Source: Chelydra serpentina
Taxonomy: Eukaryota > Chordata > Testudines > Chelydridae
DNA: 64,000 nt
Reading direction: 5' to 3'
NCBI GenBank assembly: GCA_037349315.1
Contig: JBAIAC010000024.1
Location: 38,413,501 to 38,477,500 of the forward strand
The position numbers were made by a program, and so were the translations under genes. Each line of letters opens with the position of its first letter. The first letter of the stretch is position 1. Of this stretch, positions 12,464 to 23,077 are shown in pieces. The notes under the pieces were generated by a model. It was given only the letters and a program-made list of their open reading frames with translations, searched no databases and was not told the DNA's origin.

Positions 12464-13904
12464 GTAAGTAACTGAGAGCTGCCCTTTTCCTGCACCTTTG
12501 CTGCCTGTGCTTCTGTATCCCAGCATGTGCAGCTACTTAGAGTTGAAAAAGAGCAAAACTTTTACAAGCTTTAAAAATGTCTTACTGCCTGAACCTTTAT
12601 GGATACTCCCAAATGAGGGCAGTAAATTGACTGTGCAATCCATTTATTTCATTATGCTTTTAGTGCCCTCTCCCCTTTTCTCTGCTAATGCCTGGAGGAG
12701 CTTGTACTTAAATATGCACATCTGCGTGTCTTGCCCACTATCAATTAATTTGTGTGAGCTAAACCACAAGTGCAACTTTCCAAACTTAAGAATTCTTACT
12801 GAAAGACAAAAGGTGATATCTAAGTGTATTAACATATTTCTGTGACTGAACTTCTGCCTTTTTGAGTAACTTAAAAATGTGAGTTCATAAATTAAATTAC
12901 ATCTGTATAGAACAGCCTAGTAACTCATGACTTAATATTATAGAGCCTAAACCAAAAATGCAGTCTAACCCAGAGTTAATAAATCTAAAGATCTTAACCA
13001 TTTAAAATGAGACGAAAACAGCATTTAATATTAACTTTTAGTAGCAGCTGATGATCAATATTTAGCTATACATTAAGCTTCTTTTCTGGGTAACACAGGC
13101 AAATGCCACACCATTACATATTGGGTTAGGGTGCTGCTGCTGGATTCTTTGTATTAGATCCTTAATATTCTAATCTGTGTAACTACTGCTTTTGAGGATT
13201 TAATTCTACAAACACTTGAACATCCTTTTAATCGTTTCTTTCACCTTCTCTCCCTGATTCTCAGCATTTGTTTCCCAATCACACACAGATACAAGAGAGA
13301 GTTTCTGCAAGAAACACTTGCTCCTGGTTAGTAAGATCTAGAAACTCATGAAAGATCAGAAGAAGAATTACTGGCATAGTGTTTTAGCTATAGATTCTAA
13401 AATATTCTAAAACCAAATACAAATGATATATCCTATGATTACTTCTCCATCTCCTAAAATACAACTATCCCGGGCGGGGCGGGGGGAGAGAGACCTTGGC
13501 CTTCAAACAAGCAGACGACAGTTCCAAAGCAAGGAACTTGAAAAACTATCAGGAATTGCAGGTATGAAGACTATAATTCCCTAAATAGAACGTATCAGCT
13601 ACTGAAGGTTTGCCATAGGCAGTCTCTAGAGATGAATGACCTATTCATCATAAACATTTTGATCAATGAATTTGGCTTGTTTATACATTTGTGAATTATA
13701 CACACACACACATTTGATTTTAACATGTTTGTTATTCAGTAACTGGTTTATGCAAACATATTTGACAGCAACTTTCAAGATTTTGAAATTTGGTTTCCTT
13801 CCTCATTGGAAATAAAACAACATTTTTCAAATGCTTTTAAGGAAAACAGAATTGTGTTGAATTGTCCATTTTGAGACTGAAACCTGAAGTTTTTTATTTG
13901 GGAA

Positions 13905-14095
13905 GCAGTGTGTGTCCCCATGCCCTGGTTCAAGTCCCTGCTCTGCCTGACTCAGAGTGGTCCGGGATGAAAAAAAAAAACTGCAGTGAATCAAGCAAAG
14001 TAGGGACTTGAACCTGAGTCTCCTGTATCCTAGCCCAGTTCCCTATGAGGCTATGAACCACATAAGAGTGCAATTTCCTCATCGCTCTACTGCTG
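13905..14095. mobile_element. Two SINE-like tRNA heads in inverted orientation
   Basis: GGTTCAAGTCCC at 13927-13938 and its exact reverse complement at 14003-14014 both match the RNA polymerase III B-box pattern (GGTTCRANYCC). The right copy, read on the minus strand, is preceded by a tRNA-like stretch starting near 14085. The arrangement suggests two tRNA-derived SINE fragments tail to tail, separated by a poly-A run near 13970. Family not assigned. Confidence 0.5.
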
Positions 14096-14559
14096 GTTCA
14101 CATAGATTATGACAACCCACTACTGCTTTCAATTACTCCTTTAGCTCAAGTGCCAGAGGTCTGTGCAGTGAATCTAAAGGTACAAACCCTCTTGATGAAT
14201 CATCTGGGAGTCAGTATTGTGCCACATGATGGAATTTCTGTTTTCTCAGTTTGCTTTTTTTGAAAACCTAGGAAATTAGGCCCAATAAACCATATTAAAG
14301 GAAAATTGAGGCTGAAAAGTCAAGAACTCAAAACCTTAATTTGTCCCCTTCTGCATACACATTATCATATAGACTTTAATTACGTGATAACGTACTATTT
14401 TTCCACAGGGTCGCTGCCTTACTCAGTGCACAGGATGGACTTGCTCCGGAAATGATACAGGAGGGAAGGAAAGGAGGCTGTTCAGCCCCTGCTTAAATTG
14501 TTGCAGAAGTTGGAAGGTGTATAGTGAATGAGCCAGGGGGACTACAATAAGAGAAAGAA

Positions 14560-14990
14560 TGATCTCATGATTAAAGCAGCTGACTGCTGCCCTGGTGAAA
14601 TGGATTCTCTCCCTAACTCTGCCAGGGTGCTTATGTGATTTTAGTCAAGTCATTTATCTCAAACTTTTCTCAGATGGTCAGTAACTGTGTATACCTTATT
14701 TCCTGAGTGCTTGTCCTGAGACCCTGGGGCCTGATTTGCAGAAGTGCTGAGCGCTCACAGCCACAGCTGAAGTCAGTGGGGAGTTGTGCTTTGTACACAT
14801 AAAGAGCTATATAATGAAACAGAAGGTTCTAGGCATCTCAAATTGGGCACCCAAAATTAGTGGATACGTCTGACTTTAATCTTTCTGTGACTCAGTTTCA
14901 CAGCTGTACAACAGGGATAATACAATTCCATTATCTCACAGGGCTGCCATGAAAATAAATTCAATAATATTTGTGAAGCTTTGAGTAGAG
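14560..14990 (+). mobile_element. MIR/CORE-SINE-like remnants
   Basis: The phrases 'tagtcaagtcatttatctca' and 'tgtgactcagtttcacagct' followed by 'acaacagggataatac' are the typical MIR core wording for this ancient amniote SINE. An unrelated old repeat (near 14730-14880, with 'attgggcacccaaaat') lies between the pieces. Boundaries are approximate. Confidence 0.6.
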
Positions 14991-15487
14991 ATTAAAAAGA
15001 CTGGGATTGTTCAGCTTGGAAGAGAGGATATGATAGAGGTCTATAAAATCATGAATGGTGTGGATAAAGTAAATAGGGAAGTGTTATTTACTGCTTTAAA
15101 TAACACAAGAAATCAGGGGTCACCCAATGAAATTAGTAGGCAACAGGTCTACAATAAACAAAAGGAAGTACTTCTTCACACAATGCACAGTCAACCTGTG
15201 GAACTCATTGTAGAGGATGCTGTGAAGGCCAAAACCAGTCCTGGGTTCAGAAAAAGAATTTGTGGACAGGTGCATCAATGGCTATTTGCTAAGATGGTCA
15301 GGGATGCAACCCCATGCTCTAGGTGGCCCTGAGCCTCTGACTGCCAAATGTTGGGAGTGGATAGATCACTTGATAATTGCCCTATTCTGTTCATTCCCTT
15401 TGAAGCACCTGGCATTGGCCACTATTGGAAGACAGGATACTGGGCTAGATGGACCATTGATTTCACCCAGTAAGGCTAGTTTTATGT
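14990..15487 (+). mobile_element. CR1 LINE 3' end, plus strand
   Basis: The sequence translates as tail fragments of a CR1 reverse-transcriptase frame (GLFSL-like region, then ...MIEVYKIMNGVDK...). It continues into a CR1 3' UTR with 'gacaggatactgggctagat' and 'ggaccattgatttcacccag'. It is 5'-truncated, as usual for LINE insertions, and broken by stops. Confidence 0.8.
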
Positions 15488-15581
15488 CCGGTATTCAGAA
15501 CAGGATCGGAATAGTTAGTGCAGCAATAAAGCATGAGGCCACATGCTGAACAACAAGGAGAAAACATAACTATTGAATTGC

Positions 15582-15814
15582 TGTTCTACACTGGAAACTT
15601 ACATTGGCATAGCTGTCTCTCTCAGGGATGTGAAAAATCCACACCCAAAGTGACGTAGGTATTCTGACCGAACCCTCGATATAAACAGTACTACTGCCTC
15701 TTGGGCAGCTGGATTACTACAGCAATGGCAGAACCCCTCCCTTTGGTATAGGTAGTGTCTACACTGAAGTGCTATAGCTGCTGCTGTAGCATTTCAAGTG
15801 TAGACAAGCCCTAA
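15582..15814. mobile_element. Harbinger-like MITE, diverged copy
   Basis: It contains 'gggatgtgaaaaatccacac', shared with the copy at 31720-31990, and ends 'gtgtagacaagccctaa', the counterpart of the 9092 end. The left end has lost its first bases. Confidence 0.6.
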
Positions 15815-18621
15815 ATGAGCACTGCCCATCCTATGCACTGAATGAGACAGGAGTCCTGTGGAAAAAAATATTATGTGATCATGTAATTAAAGATGTATCA
15901 TAATGCACATACCCAAGAGGCAGGCAGCATTAGGATTAAACAGGCAACCTTAATACTGACATTTCCTACCGTTTGAGTGCCTGAGTCTGCAACCTCAATT
16001 TTCTTTTAACATACTGTTGGCATTCCCTCCGATACCTTAACCTCCCAGCACCTCAGCTCGACTCTGAACTAGTCAATTAGGTTTCTTTACTGGCATACAG
16101 TAAAACTACACTGAGTTGATCAGATTTTACCAGCACAGGGGTTGCCACAAGTCCAAAGTACATAATCATTAATCTACTTATATACACATTCCCAAAAGAG
16201 AATGCCGCATGCACATTTTATTTTACATCATATGACACTCTTTATGATTGGTTCATTAATTTCTGGGAACCATACTCCATACAAATCATGAACTGTTCAC
16301 ATGCCACACATCTGCCATCCATTGCACATTAATCACTACTCTACTACCTTATCTACTAGCTACATATTTATATGTACTGTGAACACTGCTGTCAATTCAT
16401 GCTTTGTTCACTGTCTCACATCCTTGGTCAGAATAGACTTCTTCATAGTGGTTTGTGTGTACTATGTAGTTAAACTACATTCTGTTGAATCAAAGTTCTT
16501 GCAAATATTTTGCAGGATATTTAGTTAAAACGCTAGAAGAGTGATATATTCAGAAAGTTAAAACACAGCAAGGGATATTTAATAAGCTTCTTTACTTGAT
16601 GCAAAGGAAACAAATAGCACCGCTCATCTATTCAAAAATCAGAAAAAAACTTGTTTCTGAATGCAGTTGTCAGGGTTATAGGATGGACATCAGATTGCCA
16701 TGTATTCAATATATCAAGCTGAGTACACGCTGATTAAAGTCCGCTGTCTGATATTTCAATCTGCTGCAGAGGAGTCCATGATCTATTTGCTTTTGCAATT
16801 GGCCCATTTTTTTCCAATTAATTTCTGTTTGGAAGATTTTGTTTACTATTTTCTTCTAGAAAATTACGTGAAAACCAAAATCACTGCACTGCATTATCAA
16901 GACTCTGGAGGGATTATTTGCCTGAGCATGCCAAGGGTGGTGTTGATCTAATTCCCTGTAACAGCTTTCTCCGAGCCATGATGCTACAGAAATATATAAA
17001 TAATGGGACTTTTTCCTTTTTTTAAAAAATATGGCTTATTTACAAAATTAGGCATATTTATGTTTAGGGAGCTTTCCCAGTGTGTAGTATTGACCTACTG
17101 AAACCAGAAATTTGACCTGCTATCACACAAATCCATATTTTATGTCATGTCAGTTCATCATGTAGATTTAAATTATGCAGATAGATTTTAAGTATTAAAA
17201 AAACATTATTATACATACCAAGTGGATAACATTCCAGAGTTGTTAATCCACTTCTTTAAAAAATTATATGCAAAGGCCTATTCTGTTTTATGGACCAACG
17301 TGCTGCAATATTTTTTATAAATTAAGGTCCAAATTGTTCTTAGTACTGCATGGACACAAGTGGGAAGAAGGCATAGTCACACCTAGCTCACCCCTTGCAT
17401 CCCTGTTCATACAGGGGCCAGATACAATCTTAGTTCTTGTCTTCCAGATCATAAGTACTAACATTAGCAGCAATAACCTCAGAGTTCAGGGCTTCCACCA
17501 CACAGACATAGCATCTAACGGAGGTGTGCTAGTCCAGGGAGAATGCTTGTTGTACCAAATAAACAGGGTGCAGCTGATGTGACTTGCTGTGTGCCAATCA
17601 CCCATTTCTCAGGCGTGCGCGCGCGCACACACACACACAAACACAACCTCCCCTCTTTCTCTCACTCTCCTCCCCCAAAGTCTAGGAAATGGATGAAAAA
17701 CAATCTAGCCCTTTAGCTTGTTTAGAGTTTGAGAAAGTGACCTAGATTATCAGAGATCCTTTTTGTTCGTTTGTTTGTTTGTTTTGCAATTCTAGGAACT
17801 AAATAATCTTGAATAGAAATAAATAAATGAATGAATACATAAATAAATAAAAAGCAAGACCACCAACCACATCTTTGCACATTAGGGACCAGTCCAGAGT
17901 GGGTTCTTAATGACATGTCATAAGAGGAGCCTGAATCAGAGTGGGGATACATCTGCACCTAGACAAAGGCACTGTCAGTTTTAAAATTAAAGCTGCGTGA
18001 CTAATAAAGAGTATTTTCCACATTAAATTTCTACATATATTTTCTTTTGCCATATTCTCACCTCTTTTGTGTTCCATTACCATAAAATTTCAAGTGATTT
18101 TACTTGATAGATGCAGGAATATTTACAGAAAACATTTTAATTTCCCCTATGCAAGGAGTTATGCTGGAATTGTTTGCAATCAGGTAACAGAAAGAATACT
18201 TTGGTAGTGATTCTTTCCACCAGTGACAACTTAGCAACACAGTTTGATCAACTCACAGAGTTACAAAAAAAGAGTATGAAAAAGTCAGATAAAAATTAAA
18301 CAATGGATACAATTTTAAAAAATCCCAGCAATCTGCACCCAGATATTCTGTGAGCAGGTAAAGCAGCTACTGAGATCCTGGCAAGCAGATCCTTGACTCG
18401 TCACTGAGCCCAAGTGGGTATTTGGGGAGGTGTAGAGGTCCCCCTCCGCAGATCTGATTACAGACTGAGAACCTAAGTTTGTTGAATACATTATTGTTGT
18501 GAAGTATTGGATCAGCTCTGTTTATCATCATCGATTTAACAGTACAAATCTTAAACAATTAGCAAGCATAACATTCCTTTCAGAAGTGTGTGTTTTCAGT
18601 CAGATACCTAATGTTAAACTC

Positions 18622-18757
18622 TAATTATTCTTCGAGTAGATGCAGACGTGTATTCCAGGTAGGTGTGTGTGCCTCTGGATCTGGAGATTTTGCCTAGCAG
18701 TACCCATAGAAGGGTGCCATGTGTCTATAGCCCTTCCCCTGACTATATGAGGCAGGG
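18622..18757 (+). repeat. DIRS left terminal inverted repeat
   Basis: It is inverted relative to 22350-22515. Matching segments are 'taattattcttcgagtag' against 'taattgtggttcttcaagg' on the opposite strand, then 'gtattccaggtaggt', 'ttttgcctagcagta' and 'gactatatgaggcag'. The repeat is imperfect. Confidence 0.8.
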
Positions 18758-18914
18758 CTTCCCTGACCCCTCTCAGTTCCTTCTCAGCACCCATCAGCTA
18801 GAGTCAGAGTTCAGTGTGGTTGTTGTCTCACAACCTCACATTCATCCTTCTTAGCCTAGTTCATTGTACATAGTTAATAGTAACTAATGTTAGTTTTAAA
18901 AGAAAGAGAGAGTA

Positions 18915-19095
18915 GTGTTAGCGGTAGTGATGCCCTCACCAGGGTCCAAGCATTGCCCTTCCTGTGGAGTGGCGATTCCCAACTCCTACACAAGATACTT
19001 GCTCTGCCTTGGTAAAGCCCACCTTAAAGAGCGCTGTTCCATCTGTAGATCATTCAAAAAGAGGGCTCAGGGGGGCGCGGGACCTTCATCTCAAG
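18915..19095 (+). pseudogene. DIRS Gag-like fragment with Cys knuckle
   Basis: The frame from 18915 begins MLAVVMPSPGSKHCPSCGVA and continues with CLGKAHLKERCSICRSFKK. This CPSC...CLGKAH...CSIC pattern is the zinc-knuckle-like start seen in vertebrate DIRS ORF1 proteins. Homology appears to stop near 19095, where the frame passes into unrelated or deleted DIRS interior. It is a broken remnant of a mobile-element gene. Confidence 0.6.
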
Positions 19096-19194
19096 CAGCA
19101 TCTGCTTTTGAACAGGCCATGTGGCCTGCCTCAGCACCCAGGCCTTTCTCGGGTCACAGCTCGCCCTCGGAATGGCTCCCGAAGGAGGATTGTT

Positions 19195-19500
19195 TTTGCA
19201 GCAGGGAACGTTCCCACGATTGACCTATTTGCGACCAGGGAAAACAAGAAGTGCTGCCTATTCTGCTTTAATGGGGCGGCTCAGCGTGGGCTCCATCTCC
19301 AAATGCTTTCCACTGCAACTGGCAGTTGACACCTCCCCTCCTATCCCAATCATTCCCCCGGTCATCACCAAGTTCAAGGTGGATCACCCCGATGTGGCCA
19401 TAGCAGCTGGGGTCTCCTCGCCCTGCCAATTCATCCTCCTATACTGCTTCCTCTTCTTCCTGACCTCCTCACACAGGATTACGGCTACACCCTGAAGCCA
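19195..19500 (+). pseudogene. DIRS post-RNase H segment
   Basis: One frame gives NVPTIDLFATRENKKCCLFC and another gives PPVITKFKVDHPDVAIAAG. Both are short motifs that follow the RNase H domain in DIRS polyproteins. They lie in different frames, so frameshifts separate them. The upstream RT/RNase H domain is absent. Confidence 0.6.
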
Positions 19501-19562
19501 GTGATCAGCTCTCTGCACCTTATGGAGGGGGTACTGCATGGCTGAATGAAGAAGAGCATTGC

Positions 19563-20540
19563 TTGGAGGCAGACCAACAGTTCCTACTTAACAGTAGGAA
19601 GCCTTCCAATAGGATAGTCTACTTGACTAAGTGGAAGAGGTTCTCAATGTGGTTCTTGGCCCATGTGACCTATCTGGGTGGAAGTTCAATCCAGGACATC
19701 TTGGAGTACCTGCTACACCTTCAGAAATTGGGGTTGGCAGCAATACCGGCATTTCATCCCCCTATCCAAAGGAAATCAGTTTTTTCCAATGCCACAGTGA
19801 CGAGATTTCTGAAAGGATTTCTCTGCTTGCATCCTCTGGTCCAAGAGCCAGTCCTTTTGTGAGACCTGAACAAAGTTTTTGCAGCTCTAATGGGGCCTCC
19901 ATTCGAGCCCCTTGTATCCTGTCCACTGACCCTCCTGTCTCAAAAAATCTACATTCTTCATAGCCATTGCCTCTGCTGGGAGGGTGGGTGAGTTTCAGGC
20001 ACTTGAAGGTGGGGCTTCCTTACATGCAGCTCCCCAAGCACAAGGTAACATTCCAGTTACAACCAAAGTTCTTATCAAAGTTGGTCTCAGTTTCATTTCA
20101 GCCAAGCAGTGTATTTCCCGGTAATTTTCCCTAAGCTGCATTCCTCTTCAGAGAATCGATGTTAGATGCTGCCTAGCCTTTTATCTGAACAGTTGCAAAC
20201 AGGCAAGGTGAAGCACAAATCACATGCAGACCACATGAAGGGACAAGTAGTCTCTGCACAGACCATTTCTAGATGGATAATGTCTTATATCAAGATGGTG
20301 TATGAGATAGTGTCAGATATGCCTCCTCAGCAGATATTAACTCATTTCAATGAGAGCACATGCTACATTAGTAACATTCCTTAATGACATTTCCATATTG
20401 GACATTTGCAGGGTGGCCAGATGGTTGTCCATACATAGGTTTATGCAATCACTGCTTTTTCCAGAACAGACACTAATGTTACAGAAGTGGTCCTGTGATC
20501 CCTACTTACATAGACTCTGAGCCCCGCTCCAACAGGGGAC
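19563..20540 (+). pseudogene. DIRS tyrosine recombinase remnant
   Basis: The N-terminal part reads NSRKPSNRIVYLTKWKRFSM, then ILEYLLHLQKLGLAAIPAFH and a VFSNATVTRFLKGF segment. These resemble the SAM-like N-terminal half of DIRS recombinases. The C-terminal part reads VVSAQTISRWIMSYIKMVYE and then, after a frameshift, DICRVARWLS-like residues near 20395-20430. Several stops interrupt it. In active relatives this enzyme would join circular cDNA to genomic DNA. Confidence 0.65.
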
Positions 20541-20544
20541 GAAG

Positions 20545-22340
20545 TCATCCATCTGCCGACCAGACCAGGAGACTCGAGAAGTGTACTGCTTGCCTGGAGC
20601 TAGAATCCAGGATGTGACAGAGTGTTTGCCGAGACTGATCAAGAGCTCGGACTGCTACCTCTTCCTACTTCTCCACATGGGCACCAATGATACTGCCAAG
20701 AATGACCTTGAGCGGATCACTGCAGACCTCGTGGCTCTGGGAAAAAGGATAAAGGAGTTTGAGGCGTAAATCGTGTTCTCATCCATCCTCCCTGTTGCAG
20801 GAAAAGGTCCAGGTAGGGACCGTCAAATTGTAGAGGTGGATGCATGGTTACGCAGGTGGTGTCAGACAGAGAGCTTTGGATTTTTTGACCATGGGATGTT
20901 GTTCTGGGAAGGGAGATTGCTAGGAAGAGATGGGATCCACCTAGCGAAGAGAGGGAAAAGCATCTTCACAGGCAGGCTTGCTAACCTAGTGAGGAGGGCT
21001 GTAAACTAGGTTTGCTGGGGGATGGTGACCTAAGCCCAGAGGTAAGTGGGGGAGTGGGATACTGGGAGTAAACACAAGGAGGAGGGTACAAGATGGGAAG
21101 CCTCCTGATTCATACTGAGAAAATAGGGCAATCGGCTAGTTTTCTTAGGTGCATGTACACAAATGCAATAAGCCTGGGAAACAAGCAGGAAGAATTGGAA
21201 GTCCTGGCACAATTAAGGAACTATGATGTGATTGGAATAACAGAGACTTGGTGAGGCAGTTTGCATGACTGGAGCACCATCATGGATGGGTATAAACTGT
21301 TCAGGAAGGACAGGTATGGGAGGAAAGGTGGAGGGGTTGCATTGTATGTAAGAGAGCGGTATGATTGCTTAGAGCTCCAGTTTGAAACTGGAGAAAAGCC
21401 TGTTGAGAGTCTTTGTGTTAAGTTTAGAGGTGAGAGCAACAAGAGTGATGTCGTGCTGGGTGTGTGCTATACACCACCAAATCAGAAGGATGAGGTAGAC
21501 GAGGCTTTCTTCAGACAACTAACTGAAGTCTCCAGATCACAGGCCCTGGTTCTAATGGGGGTCTTCAATCACCCTGACATCTGCTGGGAGAGCAATACAG
21601 CAGTGCACAGACAATCCAGGAAGTTTTTGGAGAGTGTTGAGGACAACTTCCTGGTACAAGTGCTGGAAGAACCGACTAGGGGCCATGCTCCTCTTGACCT
21701 GCTGCTTACAAACAGGGAAGAATTAGTAGGGGAAGCAGAAGTGGGTGACAACCTAGGCAGCAGTGACCATGAGATGGTTGAGTTCAGGATCCTGACAAAA
21801 GGAAGAAAGGCGAGTAGCAAAATACAGACCCTGGACTTCAGAAAAGCAGACTTAGACTCCCTTAAGGAACCGATGGGCAGGATCCCTTGGGAGGCTAATA
21901 TGAGGGGGCAAGGAGTCCAGGAGAGCCAGCTGTATTTTAAAGCAGCCTTATTGAGGGCGTAGGAACAAACCATCCCGAAGTGCAGAAAGAATAGCAAATA
22001 TTGCTGGCAACCAGCTTGGCTTAACAGTGAAATTTTTGGTGAGCTTGAAGTGAAAAAGGAAGCTTACAAGAAGTAAAAACTTTGACAGATGACTAGGGAG
22101 GAGTATAAAAATATTGCTAGAGCATGCAGGGATGTAATCAGGAAGGCCATGGCACAACTGGAGTTGCAGCTAGCAAGGGATGTGATGGGTAACAAGAAAG
22201 GTTTCTACAGTTATGTTAGCAACAAGAAAGTGGTCAGGGAAAGTGTGGGACCCTTACTGAATGGGGGAGGCAACCTAGTGGCAGATGATGTGGAAAAACA
22301 ATTGGAGTTGCAGCTAGCAAGGGATGTGAAGGGTAACAAG
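20545..22340 (+). mobile_element. CR1 LINE internal fragment (ORF1 esterase + endonuclease) inside the DIRS element
   Basis: 20581-21009 encodes the SGNH-esterase-like part of CR1 ORF1: the block LLLHMGTNDTA (GxND) and the C-terminal block GRDGIHLAKRG (DxxH), split by one stop near 20769. 21261-21962 encodes an APE-type endonuclease with GGGVALYVRERYD, CYTPPNQ, MGVFNHPDICW and SSDHEMVEF. After a stop, 22089-22300 encodes the linker to the reverse transcriptase (GNKKGFYSYVSNKK). The RT domain and CR1 3' end are missing, unlike normal LINE insertions, which keep the 3' end. Confidence 0.85.
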
Positions 22341-22342
22341 AA
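22159..22342 (+). repeat. 40-bp direct duplication at the CR1/DIRS junction
   Basis: The 40 bases at 22159-22198 reappear at 22303-22342 with one difference ('gtgatgggt' against 'gtgaagggt'). The second copy ends exactly where CR1 homology stops and the DIRS right terminus begins. It looks like a template-switch or repair scar. Confidence 0.85.
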
Positions 22343-22349
22343 GGGGGGA

Positions 22350-22515
22350 AGGCGGTGCTGCCTCATATAGTCAATGAAGAGGCGATACACACAAGATGTG
22401 AATGCTGCCCATCTACAGATACCGCTAGGCAAAAGTCTCTGGCTCTGGTGTGCGGGGCACACACATACCTACCCGGAATACATGTCTGTATCACACCTTG
22501 AAGAACCACAATTAC
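22350..22515 (-). repeat. DIRS right terminal inverted repeat
   Basis: It is the inverted partner of 18622-18757. In plus orientation it reads 'ctgcctcatatagtc', 'taccgctaggcaaaa', 'acctacccggaatac' and 'cttgaagaaccac'. Confidence 0.78.
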
Positions 22516-22860
22516 AGTAAGTAGCCATTTCATATATTCTTTGATTTTGCCCCCTTTTCCATTCTTTCACTGCTCTACAGCCAAAATGCTTCTGAAATAA
22601 ATGTAGTCAAACTTTACTAATTCTGGGTCACTGAGAACGAAAATGATGCTTAAAATTGTTGATTGGCTCTAGTTTTCAAGACATGCTATTGGGTCAGTAT
22701 ATACGACCCTTGACTTGGGAATGGCGGAGGATAAGTGAGTTATAAATGGAAGGGATCTCAATTTAAACCAGAAATGACTAAAATACATCTTTGACTGGAT
22801 CTATGAATAAATCTATGACTGGGTTTGGACAGTACTTGCTTTTTAGGCAAAACAATGAAT

Positions 22861-22940
22861 GATGCAATCTGAAGCTGGTATTGCATCATACATGATATGA
22901 ATTGCATCATGCTATTCCTAGAGGTCATGGATGATGCAAT
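22861..22940. promoter_or_regulatory. Cluster of GATGCAAT motifs in both orientations
   Basis: GATGCAAT occurs at 22861-22868 and 22933-22940. Its reverse complement ATTGCATC occurs at 22880-22887 and 22901-22908. Four copies lie in 80 bases, 140-220 bases before the start codon of the broken gene. They could be subterminal transposase sites or promoter elements; the role is inferred. Confidence 0.45.
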
Positions 22941-23077
22941 CATAACGAAGCTTACATCACTCTGCTGAACAAATTGCCCTATATCAGCTCTAGAAATCAT
23001 ACAGTGTCGTGCTCTCTTATTTGTCAGTGTTTGATTTTGCAAAGGGACACATTTCTGTTTAGCCAAAGTGAGCAGAG

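Larger units (their letters stand above)
18622..22515 (+). mobile_element. DIRS-like retroelement with terminal inverted repeats, internally deleted, containing a CR1 fragment
   Basis: The left terminus (18622-18757) and right terminus (about 22350-22515) are inverted copies of each other. Both contain 'ttttgcctagcrgta', 'gtattccrggtaggt' and 'actatatgaggcag' when read inward. Inside, in order, are a Gag-like Cys-rich frame (18915-19090), a post-RNase H segment (TIDLFATRENKKC, then PPVITKFKVDHPDV) and a tyrosine-recombinase region (19563-20540). The central reverse transcriptase is missing. Inverted termini plus a tyrosine recombinase are the signature of DIRS elements, which insert by recombination rather than by an integrase. 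Stops and frameshifts make it inactive. CR1 sequence occupies 20545-22340 between the recombinase and the right terminus. Confidence 0.8.

Noticed and set aside
12464..12845. Coding frames just after the LE3 exon
   Set aside because: They start inside the intron, have no similarity I recognise and follow a perfect GTAAGT donor.
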